Shown here in pieces: positions 49,401 to 62,200 of a DNA stretch of 64,000 nt. The position numbers and the translations under genes were made by a program. This DNA is from Dendrophyllia cribrosa (taxonomy: Eukaryota; Cnidaria; Anthozoa; Scleractinia; Dendrophylliidae). Below the pieces are notes generated by a model, which worked only from the letters and a program-made list of their open reading frames with translations, did not search any database and was not told where the DNA came from. The stretch's first letter is position 1. The number at the start of each line of letters is the position of its first letter. Location of the stretch: assembly GCA_024195265.1 (NCBI GenBank), contig JAJLRJ010000003.1, positions 57,596,799 through 57,660,798 of the forward strand. The letters run 5' to 3'.

Positions 49401-52400
49401 TGTTATTGAAAAGGCGCAGTAATGTTTATACACCCCGGAGAGGTTGGCGAATTCAAAAACGCGAAATAACAAAAATAACAAAACATTATAACAATTAACT
49501 TTTTTATTTTTATTTATTTTTTTTTTTGCCACACACAATGAATTACAAGCAGAATAAAAACGATAATAAACAGGTTAATTAATATTAAATTTGCAGATTT
49601 CAACACAACTAAATACCATATACTTTTAAAAATCATTTAACGTTTGTTACTTTCTTATGGTGACACAATCTACAGAGACATTGATGACAACCCCATCGGA
49701 CCAAAGCTCTCTGCGGATGTTTTTGCTCGTTTTGATAAAATGTCATATATGTAAGTTTTGTTTTTCATGGTTAGCTCCAACGATATAAGCAGTATTAAAC
49801 TCCAATCTTTGAAATGTAGGTACATGTTTCACCATCAGGCTTAGAACTGGAATGGACCCGTGTAAATCTATATATAGCGAGAAGCCAGACAGGAAAGTAG
49901 TGATGACGCTCTATAAAATACTTGGGGAACCCGCGTTAGACTATATCGTCCCTATTAAAGGGGGGAGAGTTGTAATAGCCCAGCCGCTTCATGCTTAGCC
50001 ACGTGAGCGATGGTTACGTCGAAGCACAACCGACAAGGGATTCCATTGTGGGAAGTACAGGCTAATCTTTACAGCTAAACATCACGTTTTTCAATTGAAA
50101 TGAATTGATATCTAACGTTTATTCGTATGCTGAGGAAAGAAAATGTTAACAATTACGTCGGCAGATATTCGCCTATAGGTGGTTTTCACGTTACGTCACG
50201 GCGGCCATGTTGGTGCACACCTACAAAAGAATTTTAATGAACTTCTTTTGTTATGTGCACCAACATGGCCGCCATGGCCTTTGTCATTTGAGTCCCACAG
50301 GACTGAACGTCACGTGAGTGAAAACCATCTATACACGATAATCAGAAGTAAAGCAGAAATAACAAATAAACAAAACATGCATTCATATTTGTATACTAGC
50401 TTAACGGTTATAAATGATTTTAATTACTATTGTGTTTTCACTTTTTGCAGATCAATGAGTGGTTGCAACCTTAAACATATCGAAAATCACTCTTTCGCGG
50501 CAATGAAGGACTTGAGCATCCTGTAGGTTAACGGTACACTTTTCATCCTTTTCAGCCTTGTATATAGTGTTTTAAATCTTAAAGCGAATAAATTATTATA
50601 GACAGAACACTGTTTATTTTATAACTTTACTGGGTTTCTGTCAAATCACAGTCTTTCTCTGGAGGGGAGTAGCTAATTATCCTGGGTCGTGGGTATAAGA
50701 AAATTAACAAATAAGACTCCATTCATTGTCGTGGGTCTGTTCAGTTGTAGATCTCCAACAAAAAAGTGACCAACGAGCCGCAGGCACTGAGTTGATAACT
50801 GAACTGACAAAATGGACAAAGTCGCACTAGGCGTTCGTTTCTCGAATTCCCAAAGGCATTTCGAACTCAGAAGCTCCTTTTACAATAGCTCTTTTCAAAA
50901 TTTATTTTTTTTGTCCTGTTGACATCTAATGATGGAAACAATCTGTCCTCATATTGCGTAAGGATTCCTAATTGCATTACATGATCAAAATACAGAGTTA
51001 TCTGACAATTTTGAATACAAAATGAAGAAAGAAAGGCCGAAAAATTATATTATTGTAGAAACAAAGTTTTGGTTTAATACAAGATAATTGATATTGAAAC
51101 AATATTTCGGCTCTATTACAGTCATAGTCATGTAATGATATTTTACAAGAAGGCTTCAAGGAAAGCTAATGTGACCAATTGCAATTGGAAGCAATTATCT
51201 CATAGTTGTTGTGAACTGTTGTTAACTGCATTAAGAATATGATCTTTGAAACTAACACAGGGCAATGGATGGTCATTGAAACAATCAGGTAGTCCATGTA
51301 AGCTAACCAATTCATTAAATTAAAGCCGTTGCAAATAACAAGATGGTGATACATTGGTTGTTCTGGCCTAGTGGCATGCTCACAGAGCCTGAAAGCTAAG
51401 GAGCGATCTATTTTGCCAATATATTGTCAGTGAGAACAACCAGGACAAGAGAGTTTATAATGAACTACGTTAGATGTTTGCAATGTATAGGAACTGGGTC
51501 CTTGATGGAACAGAACTGCGAAAGTTTGGTGGTATCATAACGTATTACAAACTTAACTTTTTTACCAAGTATGGCAAGAAGGTCTAGGAAATGTATCTTC
51601 TGATCAAGAATTGAAACGAGTCTACAGTGAAGTTCAAATTCTTATGAAAGGAATTAAGCTGGCTCATCACTTTATCAACGTCGGAACGTTCAACTAAGAC
51701 TAATGTATCATCCACATACCTAATATAAAACATAATCGTATTATCTAAAACCAATTTAGATACGACTTGGTCCCGGGACTTGGTTTTCCAATTCTGTCAT
51801 AATAATGTTAGCTAAGACGGATCATGCTCATATAAATTGTTGTTAAAAATGGAGGCGGTCTTGTTGTATCAGTCCAAAATTAGTTTCTTCAAGGACCTTT
51901 GACGTGGAGATAAGATTCTTATTATAGACTTATAATGATCTAAAATAAGGTCAACAGTTTTCTTAAGAGGCACATATATTGGTAAATAAAGATTCAACAT
52001 CAAAGGAAACAAAAACATAACCTGGATCAAAATAATGAGTGTTCATTTCGTGCATACGCTGATCTGTCTCAAAAGAATCCTTAACGGTACATTCATTATG
52101 GGTTAAAGGGGCAAGTAAATTAGGCAGGAATTTACCTACGTTACAATAAGGAGAGTGTTCGTAGTGTCTCTATTATCGGGCGGGTCTTAGCTTTTTCATT
52201 GTAGCTCTTGTTGATCTTGGGTAGGCCATGAGCCAAAACCAAAACTTGGTTTCTACAATGATATCATTTCTCGGCCTTGTTTTCATCATATTATAACCAA
52301 AATAGTTGTAATAACAGATAATAGTAGTCTTTCGAGTGTGATGTGTAATTCGTTTGTAAGCGCTAACAAAGGTCATCCTTCCCGATGCAATCTATGTTTA

Positions 52401-55160
52401 TCAGAGAAGCTATGCATCTTAACTGCCGACAGGTCCACACTCCTCAACAAGAGGTCTGAGTTGACTACGAAACGGGCATGAAAATAAATTCTATGCTGCC
52501 AATCAGAACTCGAGTAACTGTCTCAAGGAACTTTCTGTCTAAAATTGTATTTCGCTCTGCATGTATTTGCATCGAGCACTCCTACGACTGCGTGAAACAC
52601 TATTTATATTGTTCCCTGTTTATATATACAACTGTTTGCAAACATTTTGAACCCCCCCCCAAAAAAAAAAAATAATAATAATATTAAAAAATATATATAT
52701 ATATATATATTCTTTTCACAGTACTTTTATGTAACTTCAACAGACGAGATATCTGCCTGTTGTTATATTCCCACCGATATTTGAGGTAAATTACTCTCCA
52801 GCGCAAGTCTGTGCTATACATTACAGCAAAATGGAACTCGCTGAAAGTTTCCAGATTAGTGCTCCCGGATATATAAATATAATGATATATTTTGGGGGGT
52901 TCAAAATTTTTGCAAACAGCTGTCTGATTTTAAGAAAAGGCACCTCACAAAAAGTAACAATTGAAGGTTTGATGTCACTTCAAATGTACAGGGGCACCCA
53001 ACGAACAATCTTTGGTAAAATACATTATAGTATTCAAATAAATTAAAATAAATGATATGAAAGCATTTCCAGGTGTTCTTCTACATAGAAAACGTTTTCA
53101 ATTTAGTAAAAAGGGAGTTAAAACAACAAGCGCGTAAAAAAACAACATCACATACGAAAGCTTTGAACGGTTTACAGAAAGAGTTAATGAGAACAAACAG
53201 TTAAAATGCACTGTATTTTAAGTAAGCTTCGAGGTAATTCTAGGTTTTACTTTGAAGTAAATATAACGCCCTGAGTTGTAACTTGTTAACGTTAGCAGAA
53301 ACCACTTTCGCGCTAACTACAGAAGAGATCTGGAAAAGAGTCTTTTATATAGGAATTATCACGTGTCCATGACGTCGTAATATTCAAGTCAAAGTGGGAA
53401 AGTAACGACGGTCGATCGATCTTGAAGCCACTCTCGAAGCTTACATTTGGCTTTGAGCTCCTGTAGTCAATTTTATTTTCTTTGTTCGCCACATTTGTGC
53501 CCGTCTGGTGGTTGAAGGACATCATTAAGTCCGGAAACCCGTAAGTCACTAACACCTTTCAAAGAAACGAGCGGTGTTTTGCTTTTCGACTGTCGAATAG
53601 TGCTGATGTTGGCACTCTTGCGGCCGTTCACAGTTGGTAGGCAAGCCGATCCAGACGGAGTCTAAAAGCACGTCTTGTCTAAAAACTGTATGATCGTGAG
53701 TTGCAGCCCATTTGTGACACCTTGCTGTGACCGAAGTTTGGAATTGAAGAGGTGCTTTTAGACATATATTTTTGTGAAAAATCAGTTGGATGGCATTCCC
53801 CGTTCGTTGAACTCAGGAGTTTCCCATAATTCATTGCGGTATCTGTTGCGTTCTTTTTGCTGTATGAGAAGCTTGCGATAAAAACGAAGAGGCAGGAAGG
53901 GCAATAATCTCAGCAATAAAGTAGATTGCTCGTCTCCAGCGAAAGAAGCGTCTTTTTATCCTTCTACCCGAGACGAAATGTAGAAGATCGTAGCTTTTAA
54001 AAGCGGCGTCACGTTACTTTGCGTGACTTTGAAAAGGGTCAGAAAACATATTATGGTTCCTTTGTCAGCAAGCGGAATGGAAGGTGGACCGAAGTGAAAC
54101 CAAAAATTCCGTAAGTGTTTTAATGTTATGCAGTTAGACTCTGTACTTGATTTTGTTATATCTCTATTAGTAAATAACTATAGTGTTTTGGTTTTACATC
54201 AAGCCGAACCGCTATGTTTCGTGTTAGTTTTGGCGCGTTGTTACACGATTTATGTAAATCTTAAACCGCTTCTCTCGCCTGAAGTATTTGTCAAATTTTA
54301 ATTTCAGCCTACTAGCTTTGGCATAATGACGCCGTCTTGGCTGAATTTTCTGGTAAAAGAAACGCATTTTCACTGTGTGTTTTAATGTGTGTGTTTTAGC
54401 AAAAGAATGTGGTTTATCGGTACTCACACTTTTTGCTCGGCGATTTGGCTAATTAAATCTCAAACATCATGCGTCCTGTTGACAGCGGATGTTTTTCACG
54501 CTTTGGAATTGTTAGCTCTTCAGCTGTTGAGCCGCTAGTTCAGCAAAACACTTTCTATAAGACTATAGCCCTTCCATCCGAATTTCGTGAATATAGCTTA
54601 CGCTCCGCGAATGTTAAACTTCCGACCGCCAAAGTGAATAGTTAGCGGCCGTGAGTCAGAATAGTGATCTTGTTCATTTCAACTTTCTTCTGAGAATAAT
54701 ATAAATTTAGAATAGGTTCTATGAGCTCTTTTTTCTTATGGCGAGATCAGATCAGTTGACTATTCTAATGAGATCAGGTTCAAATTATTTATAGCATCGC
54801 ATTATATGTGTGTGTGTTTCTGTTTTTATCTCGTTTGTTTGTTTAGAATGCTGTAAAACGACTGCTAGTAATTAGTGAACTTCACTGCTATTGCTTCTGT
54901 AGCGATACTGGGCAAACACTGCACTAATGCTGTATCACTAGAACAACTATTCTAATCCTGATCCTAACCCTAACCCTTTAAACTCAAAATGTATCCTTGA
55001 AATATGCACAACAGTACACAATGTCTCAACTCTTTTTGCAATTGCTTGTATCTTCAGTTTTTACTCACAGTTTGCAACCCGAGTCCAATTTGAGAACAAT
55101 TTGCCCTCCTAATACAGTATTTTAGTAAGTGACATAACAAAAGTGGCAGGTATCTTTTCC

Positions 55161-55222
<62 letters not shown>

Positions 55223-55565
55223 TTTAAAACAGGAAAAAGACTACACTTGTATCCCTACAAGCCTGTTTCGTGATTGCTCACTCTTCAGGGAATAAAATCC
55301 CCTGAAGAGTGAGCAATCACGAAACAGGCTTGTAGGGATACAAGTGTAGTCTTTTTCCTGTTTTAAATATTTATCACGATCTAGTTTTTGTATTGAGCAC
55401 TCTACTACGGAAAAGTCGAAACACAAATTTATATATATATTCACAGTCCACTCCCCAAGGAAATTAAATTACAAATTAGTGTGGGAAGGGAGATATGGAC
55501 AACTAATTGCGTCATAATCTTTGGATCACCAACCTATTCTCGTTAGGAAGGCGATTCACAGCGAG

Positions 55566-55611
<46 letters not shown>

Positions 55612-56160
55612 CTCGCTGTGAATCGCCTTCCTAACGAGAATAGGTTGGTGATCCAAAGATTATGACGCAATTAGTTGTCCATATCTCCCTTCCCACACTA
55701 ATTTGTAATTTAATTTCCTTGGGGAGTGGACTGTGAATCGCTGAACGACTGGGTAAAGTGACGCGATCCTAATTGCAGAATTTGTGTAAATGTCTCCCAA
55801 GAACTTTCCACTATGAAGCCACAAATGTGTTGTTTGTGTTTGTGTAAGTGTGGTTGTCTCAGTGGCCTAGTGGTTAAGGCATCTGTCGGGTCATCAGGAG
55901 ACCTGGGTTCAACTCCCGGCTGAGGCACTTTTTCACTCATAATCTTTGTTGTGAAAATTTCTGTTCTCACTTTAACTGTCTATATATATAGATATAGATA
56001 TAATATATATATAGAGCGTTTTCACTTGACGTCATAGCCGACATATTGGTGTTCCCGTACAAAAGAATTTTAATTAACTTCTTTTGTTAGGAACAACATG
56101 GCTGCCATGGCCTTTGTCATTTGAGTCCCACGGGACTGAAGGTCACGTAAGTGAAAACGC

Positions 56161-56203
<43 letters not shown>

Positions 56204-59200
56204 CTGGTTGTTGCTGTTATTGTTCAGTTTAGCCATGATGTTATTGACTGTTGAGACTCGAGTCAGTGATCGGTGCGTAAGGTTTAAAATGTTATTGCGA
56301 TTTATTTGAGTTGATCAAACATACAGAATTTGTTTTATTCATGCAAAATAAATACGCCATATACCATATTTTAAGACGTCTATGTGGGATTTTCAATGCG
56401 AAATCTTAAACACGCCAAATTTCACTTTTACTGATTTCGAAGTTTCTTGTTTATGATCGACATGGTAATATCGATTTTACTAGAAAATGCATCTTACCAA
56501 ACTTCAATTCAAAACCAGTTAGTAGTGAGAATTTTACATTGATCTTACTTGGAGAAGACCGCTTAAAAGCCGATTGAAAAATGAACTGGTCCGTCTCCAG
56601 AAAACTGTATCGAAACACCTTTAAAAGCACCAATCTGGAAAAAATGGTATTCGCTCTTGTCAAATATTTAGACGTACGTTTTTATTGTTTCTATACAGGG
56701 ATCTTTCGTTCAACTTTCTAACCATGCTGTATCCAGAGACTCTGGAAGGACCAGGAGATAAACTTACTTTACTGTAAGTTATATAATATAACCTGTGAGA
56801 GAAACCGGTCAGAATGCACACATACATATGTATCACACAAACGAGCGACTTCAAATGATGACATCAATAGCAAAAATATACTGCTGAGCGGTAAATACCA
56901 GCGAAAAACAAAAACAAAACTGGAAATTTCTTACTTCGCTGAATGAAAATAAAACATCCAATGTAAGTAGTGTTTACAACATGAACGGCTGTGTTGTATC
57001 AGATTGAAGGCAAGTGATTGTAAATTTGACACAACACGGACGCAAATGTTGTAGACTTTTTATGAAATGAAAATGAAATGGTAATTAGTTACAACCACGG
57101 AATACATCCACTAGTGGTTGTAACTAATTAGCATTACATAGCTGTTCTGTATTAGGATTACAAGCCTTCATTAAATTTTCATTTCTTTTGTATTTTCCTT
57201 ATGAATTATTATTATATGGCTAGCGCTTGTAAAGATATAACACACGCTATGATTGGCTATTACTCGGGGCCGTATTCTCCCGTAACGCCGATGGGCATTA
57301 TGAGCGATGTTAATGCCCGGCTGGCAAAGGGCGGGAAACACTGTGGCAAAGTTTGAAGGCTTTCAAAAATGAAAATTCAAGGGAAGCAAAATGAGCGACG
57401 AAAAATATAAAATGGTAAAAATCTAATATTATTTTCACAGAAATCTTAAGGGGAACCATTTGAGGTCCATAGCTGATGGAACATTCCGTCGATTTAGATG
57501 GCTGAATAGTTTGTAAGTAAATCCATAATGAGACAGTATACAGTTACCTCCCGGCTGGCGGATACTCTGGCGGACACTCTGCACTCTGCACTCTGCACTC
57601 TGCACTCTGCACTCTGCACTCTGCACTCTGCACTCTGCACTCTGCACTCTGCACTCTGCACTCTGCACTCTGCACTCTGCACTCTGCACTCTGCACTCTA
57701 ACACCAGATTGTAGTATCACTTTGAAAAGCCAAAACACATATTTTTATCAAAGGGAACTTGAAAATAATGGTCCATTTTTGTTAACAGTTACTATATTAG
57801 TGCACTGAAACTATAAGGGCTTGTTCCCATAAGCGACGGACGCGTTGTTGGTGCGCTCTAATCGGCCACTGAAACTCGGGATGGTAAGTGCTATTCACTA
57901 CCAAGCAAATCGTTGACAGGAATAAATGAGTTAAAAATCATCATTTTCGTGCTATATTATCTCACTGCTTTAGTATATACTTAAATTAAACACCTTTTCT
58001 CCTCAGTGGTGGATATTTGCTTTGCCGCTCTGTGGCTCGTAAATATCCACCACTAGCCACCTACATTTTGGTTTCTCTTAAAAACGGGAGTTTTAACTGT
58101 ACAGGTAATGTTTCTGTTTTCTTGTTATTTGTTTTGTCTTCAGACGTTTAAACGGCAACCAACTGAGCTCCGTTCCGGATTTGACCGGGATTACAAATAT
58201 TGTGAGCCTGTAAGTTAGTCAAGCCTAGTAAAAAATTGAAGTTAAAGTTAACATTTATTTATCTATTTCGGTATCAATTCATACAAGAGAAAACAAAACA
58301 TAACATAACATATTATTCAAGATGATATGGCCAAAGTAAAAAAGATGCTTTCCATCGAGCCTAGTGTCAAAAACAATAAGTATACATTCATTTATTCATC
58401 AATTACCTGTTTATTTTACAGTTTTTATAGTCTTGAAGCAGAAGAAAATGAGGTTAGAGGACAGATCCCTCGCTCTTTCAAAGATAATGGTTGAATTTAT
58501 AATTAGCTCGATGTCATACTGCGTTGTTGGCTCGAAGTTGTTGTTACATGTATATTTATTTATTTATTTATGGCTCTGTGTTTGTTTTATTGAGAAAAAC
58601 TCTCAGTTTACGAGTTTCTGCTTCCCGGTTAACGAGCAGTCCCTAAAAATACGGGAACTAAATGACAATGAGCAGTAACAAACCATCCAGACCCAGCCCG
58701 TAATATATACTGCCAAGGGCGGGGAGGATCTGGTGACCAGACTGTCACAGCATTTTCAAAAACAAATAAAACTTGATTTCAAATAATCATCATAGGGTAT
58801 AGGAATTTGTTCTCTTGTTTGAAAAAGTGTTGAAAAAAAAAACATGTTGCAGTTTTTTTATTGTTTTTATTTTATTTTAGAAACTTAAGAGACAACCAAA
58901 TCAAGAATATAACTTGGCTTGGAAAATCTGGGATAAAAGCTGTGATGATATTGTAAGTAAAACTGCTACAAAACATCGCAAAACATCGTTATACTGTAGA
59001 TAACGTTTAGAACATGGTCAACTACCCCCGCCCCCCTCAGACAATTAGCGGCCAGCATTTCATGAAATTGTAAGACGTGTGGGGGCTTTAAAACAAATTG
59101 TGGGGTAAAACTAGCAGTATACTCACAATATTGCTCATGGGCTCCTGTATTGCTACGATACATACATTACCTGTTACGCTGTGTTTTTTTCGTTGCTTGT

Positions 59201-62200
59201 ACGTATTTGCACACAGGGTCGCGGCCCCCTTAGCCTCTATCCTAAATCTGCACTTGGTATCCTCGTTTATTCGAATAAGAGAGGCTCTATACATTGTTTA
59301 TAGAATTGAAATGATTTTATAATTTGAATGCGCTGATGAAGTGTACGCACAGGTAGCCCAGCTCACTACTGGAACTCCTGAGCCACAGTAATGGAAAATT
59401 TTGAGCTTGAAGCCACACGGCAAGCCATTTTGATATCTTTGTTAAAAGAAATCTTGCGGCTACATCGCGGGAAATCCCGAGCTGACATGATATGCCTATC
59501 ACGTCCGCTCATGTAGCTAGCCATATTATAAGTAACCTAAATTAGCGCCCTCTTCATAACAGATCACTAGATGGGAATCATATTGAACAACTGCCAGTGG
59601 AAGTGTTCCAGAAGTTAACAGTAAGATTTACTATGTAAGTAACAACTTCACAAATATGTAAAAGTTAAAAGAGCTTTATAAGTTTTAGATAGATACAAAC
59701 CCGGGCAATACGTAGAAACGTTTTTAATAATGACAATGGAAGTGTTGAGAATAACTTCGGAATAACTTTGATTAGTAGCTAGCCTGACGTACGTTTTGTC
59801 CCTGCTAAGGAACTCTTTAGATACCGTTTCTTGCTTTCTTATTTCTGTCCCATTCACATCCAGAATAATGACAGCAATCTCGTCTTATATCACATAAGGA
59901 TTCCCGACCGCACTAAATCGGAATGATGACAGCAATCTCGTCTTATATCGCATAAGGATTCCCGACCGCACTAAATCGTGAAATACCGCAGAGTTTCGAA
60001 AGTAGCAGCCCCCCGAAACTAACGTTAATTTTTGGACCTTTCTAGTAATTCCCGAAAGTAACGGCCCCTCCTAAAGTAGCGGTCCCCCAGCCCCGAAGGT
60101 AACGGTCCAATCGAATGATGTCTCCAAAACAAAGTAAACGGAATTGACTCAAACTGAAATAAGCATTTAATTCACGAAAGCTCTGTATACAATGAGTCGA
60201 ACAAGAACATTTATTCAGAGGTTTCAACTTCAGTGATTTGAAACGAAACTTTCACTTTGAACGGATATCTGCTAAATGTCCAGGTACCGAAAGTTGCGGC
60301 CCCTTAGGCCTGGAAACTCTACTGTATCATACAAAAATACTAAAGTTAGTCTACGAGCTCATACGCGAGTTGATCTACAACTTGAAAAGTATTATAACGA
60401 AATGCAGCACAATACAATAAAGTTCGTTTTAGCTAATCTGCAATACTATTTACATTTTTACTATTTCCATTATCGCCTTGTCTCTGGGAAAACTTGCTGA
60501 AACTCTGATTATGTTTATTCCCTCTTGGGTGTCCTGTGGTTCATCGCCTTGTGTCTGAGAAAACTTGCCGAAACTCTGATTATGTTTATTCTCTCTTAGA
60601 AAATTCACTTGATATCCACCAATCAGAAATGACAAAATTCACTTGATATCCACCAACCAGAGATGACAATATTCACTTGATATCCACCAATCAGAAATGA
60701 CAAAATTCACTTGATATCCACCAACCAGAGATGACAATATTCACTTGATATCCACCAATAAGAAATGACAAAATTCACTTGATATCCACCAATCAGAAAT
60801 GACAAAATTCACTTGATATCCACCAATCAGAAATGACAAAATTCACTTGATATCCACCAACCAGAGATGACAATATTCACTTGATATCCACCAATCAGAA
60901 ATGACAAAATTCACTTGATATCCACCAACCAGAGATGACAATATTCACTTGATATCCACCAATAAGAAATGACAAAATTCACTTGATATCCACCAATCAG
61001 AAATGACAAAATTCACTTGATATCCACCAATCAGAAATGACAAAATTCACTTGATATCCACCAATCAGAAATGACAAAATTCACTTGATATCCACCAATC
61101 AGAAATGACAAAATTTACTTGATATCCACCAATCAGAAATGACAAAATTCACTTGATATCCACTAATCAGAAATGACAAAATTCACTACTTGATATCCAC
61201 CAATCAGAAATGACAAAATTCACTTGATATCCACCAATCAGAAATGACAAAATTCACTTGATATCCACTTATCAGTGTTTTTTAAGAATTTCGTAAATGA
61301 CAAAGGTATTTAGTTTTATATTGGGACAGTTTGGACCTAAAACGTCAACAGCTCCATGATATACCTCCTTCATCTGCTCATTAATAACTTAATACTTCAC
61401 TGAAGTTTGTTGAAAATCTCCCAATTATCGAAGGTGTTTTCTGCTTATGCTTTTTCTCTTTTTTGTCCCTTTTTGTGTTTGTCTTGCTATGCTTTGATTT
61501 GCTGTTGTTATTATATCGTTTACTTTAATAAAGAATTGTTGTCCTGTTTTCAGTGACTTGTCATTCAACAGAATACAGATCATTCCCGATGGAGCCTTTT
61601 CCGCCTGTAAAAACTTAACAGAGTTGTGAGTAAATGATTTTAGCGGCTGTCAATTGACAGGTCTCGCAAAATGTTCAGTCAAATTTGTAAGCCCTTAAGG
61701 GGACGAGACGGCTATACATTACTGCCACTACACCAGTGTTAAAGTCATGATGAAATAGGCCATTTGAAATGGCCATAATGTCAGCCAGTATTAAGATCAT
61801 GATGAAATGGGCCATGTTACCGATATGGCTGCAACATTGATTTTTTCCATTTGGGCATCCCATAGTGTCGACTAGAATGAGGTGGTGGTTTCACACTAGA
61901 GTTTCTAAGTAAATCAGAAGTGGCCTTTGAACTTAATTTAGTTGAATATTAGGATCACTAAGATTCACATACTTGAATTGTCCTTTTGTCCACTTACTCC
62001 TCTAAATATTCTCTAAATTGTAAATGTCCTGTAGAATCAGGCAAGACGATTTTAACCCGGTTTCACAATTTTGAGCTCAACAAGTGTTTCAGGATCATTT
62101 GAATTTAAAAGATGAATTTAGAGAGATAGTTTTCGACAACTATGTGTATTCGAAAACTAAAATGAGTCGACCACTATCAAAGCTCCATACAGCTTTTCGA

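Noticed and set aside
55856..55926. Functional tRNA gene
   Set aside because: Acceptor and T arms fold well, but the anticodon arm is imperfect and lacks the usual T before the anticodon; more likely SINE-derived.
57435..57738. Three overlapping minus-strand ORFs with VQSAECR repeats
   Set aside because: Pure consequence of the heptamer array, which reads the same in all frames. The real coding here is the + strand LRR exon at 57441-57512.
60599..61275. CRISPR-like array because of 33-bp direct repeats
   Set aside because: Units are contiguous with no unique spacers, and the setting is a eukaryotic intron.
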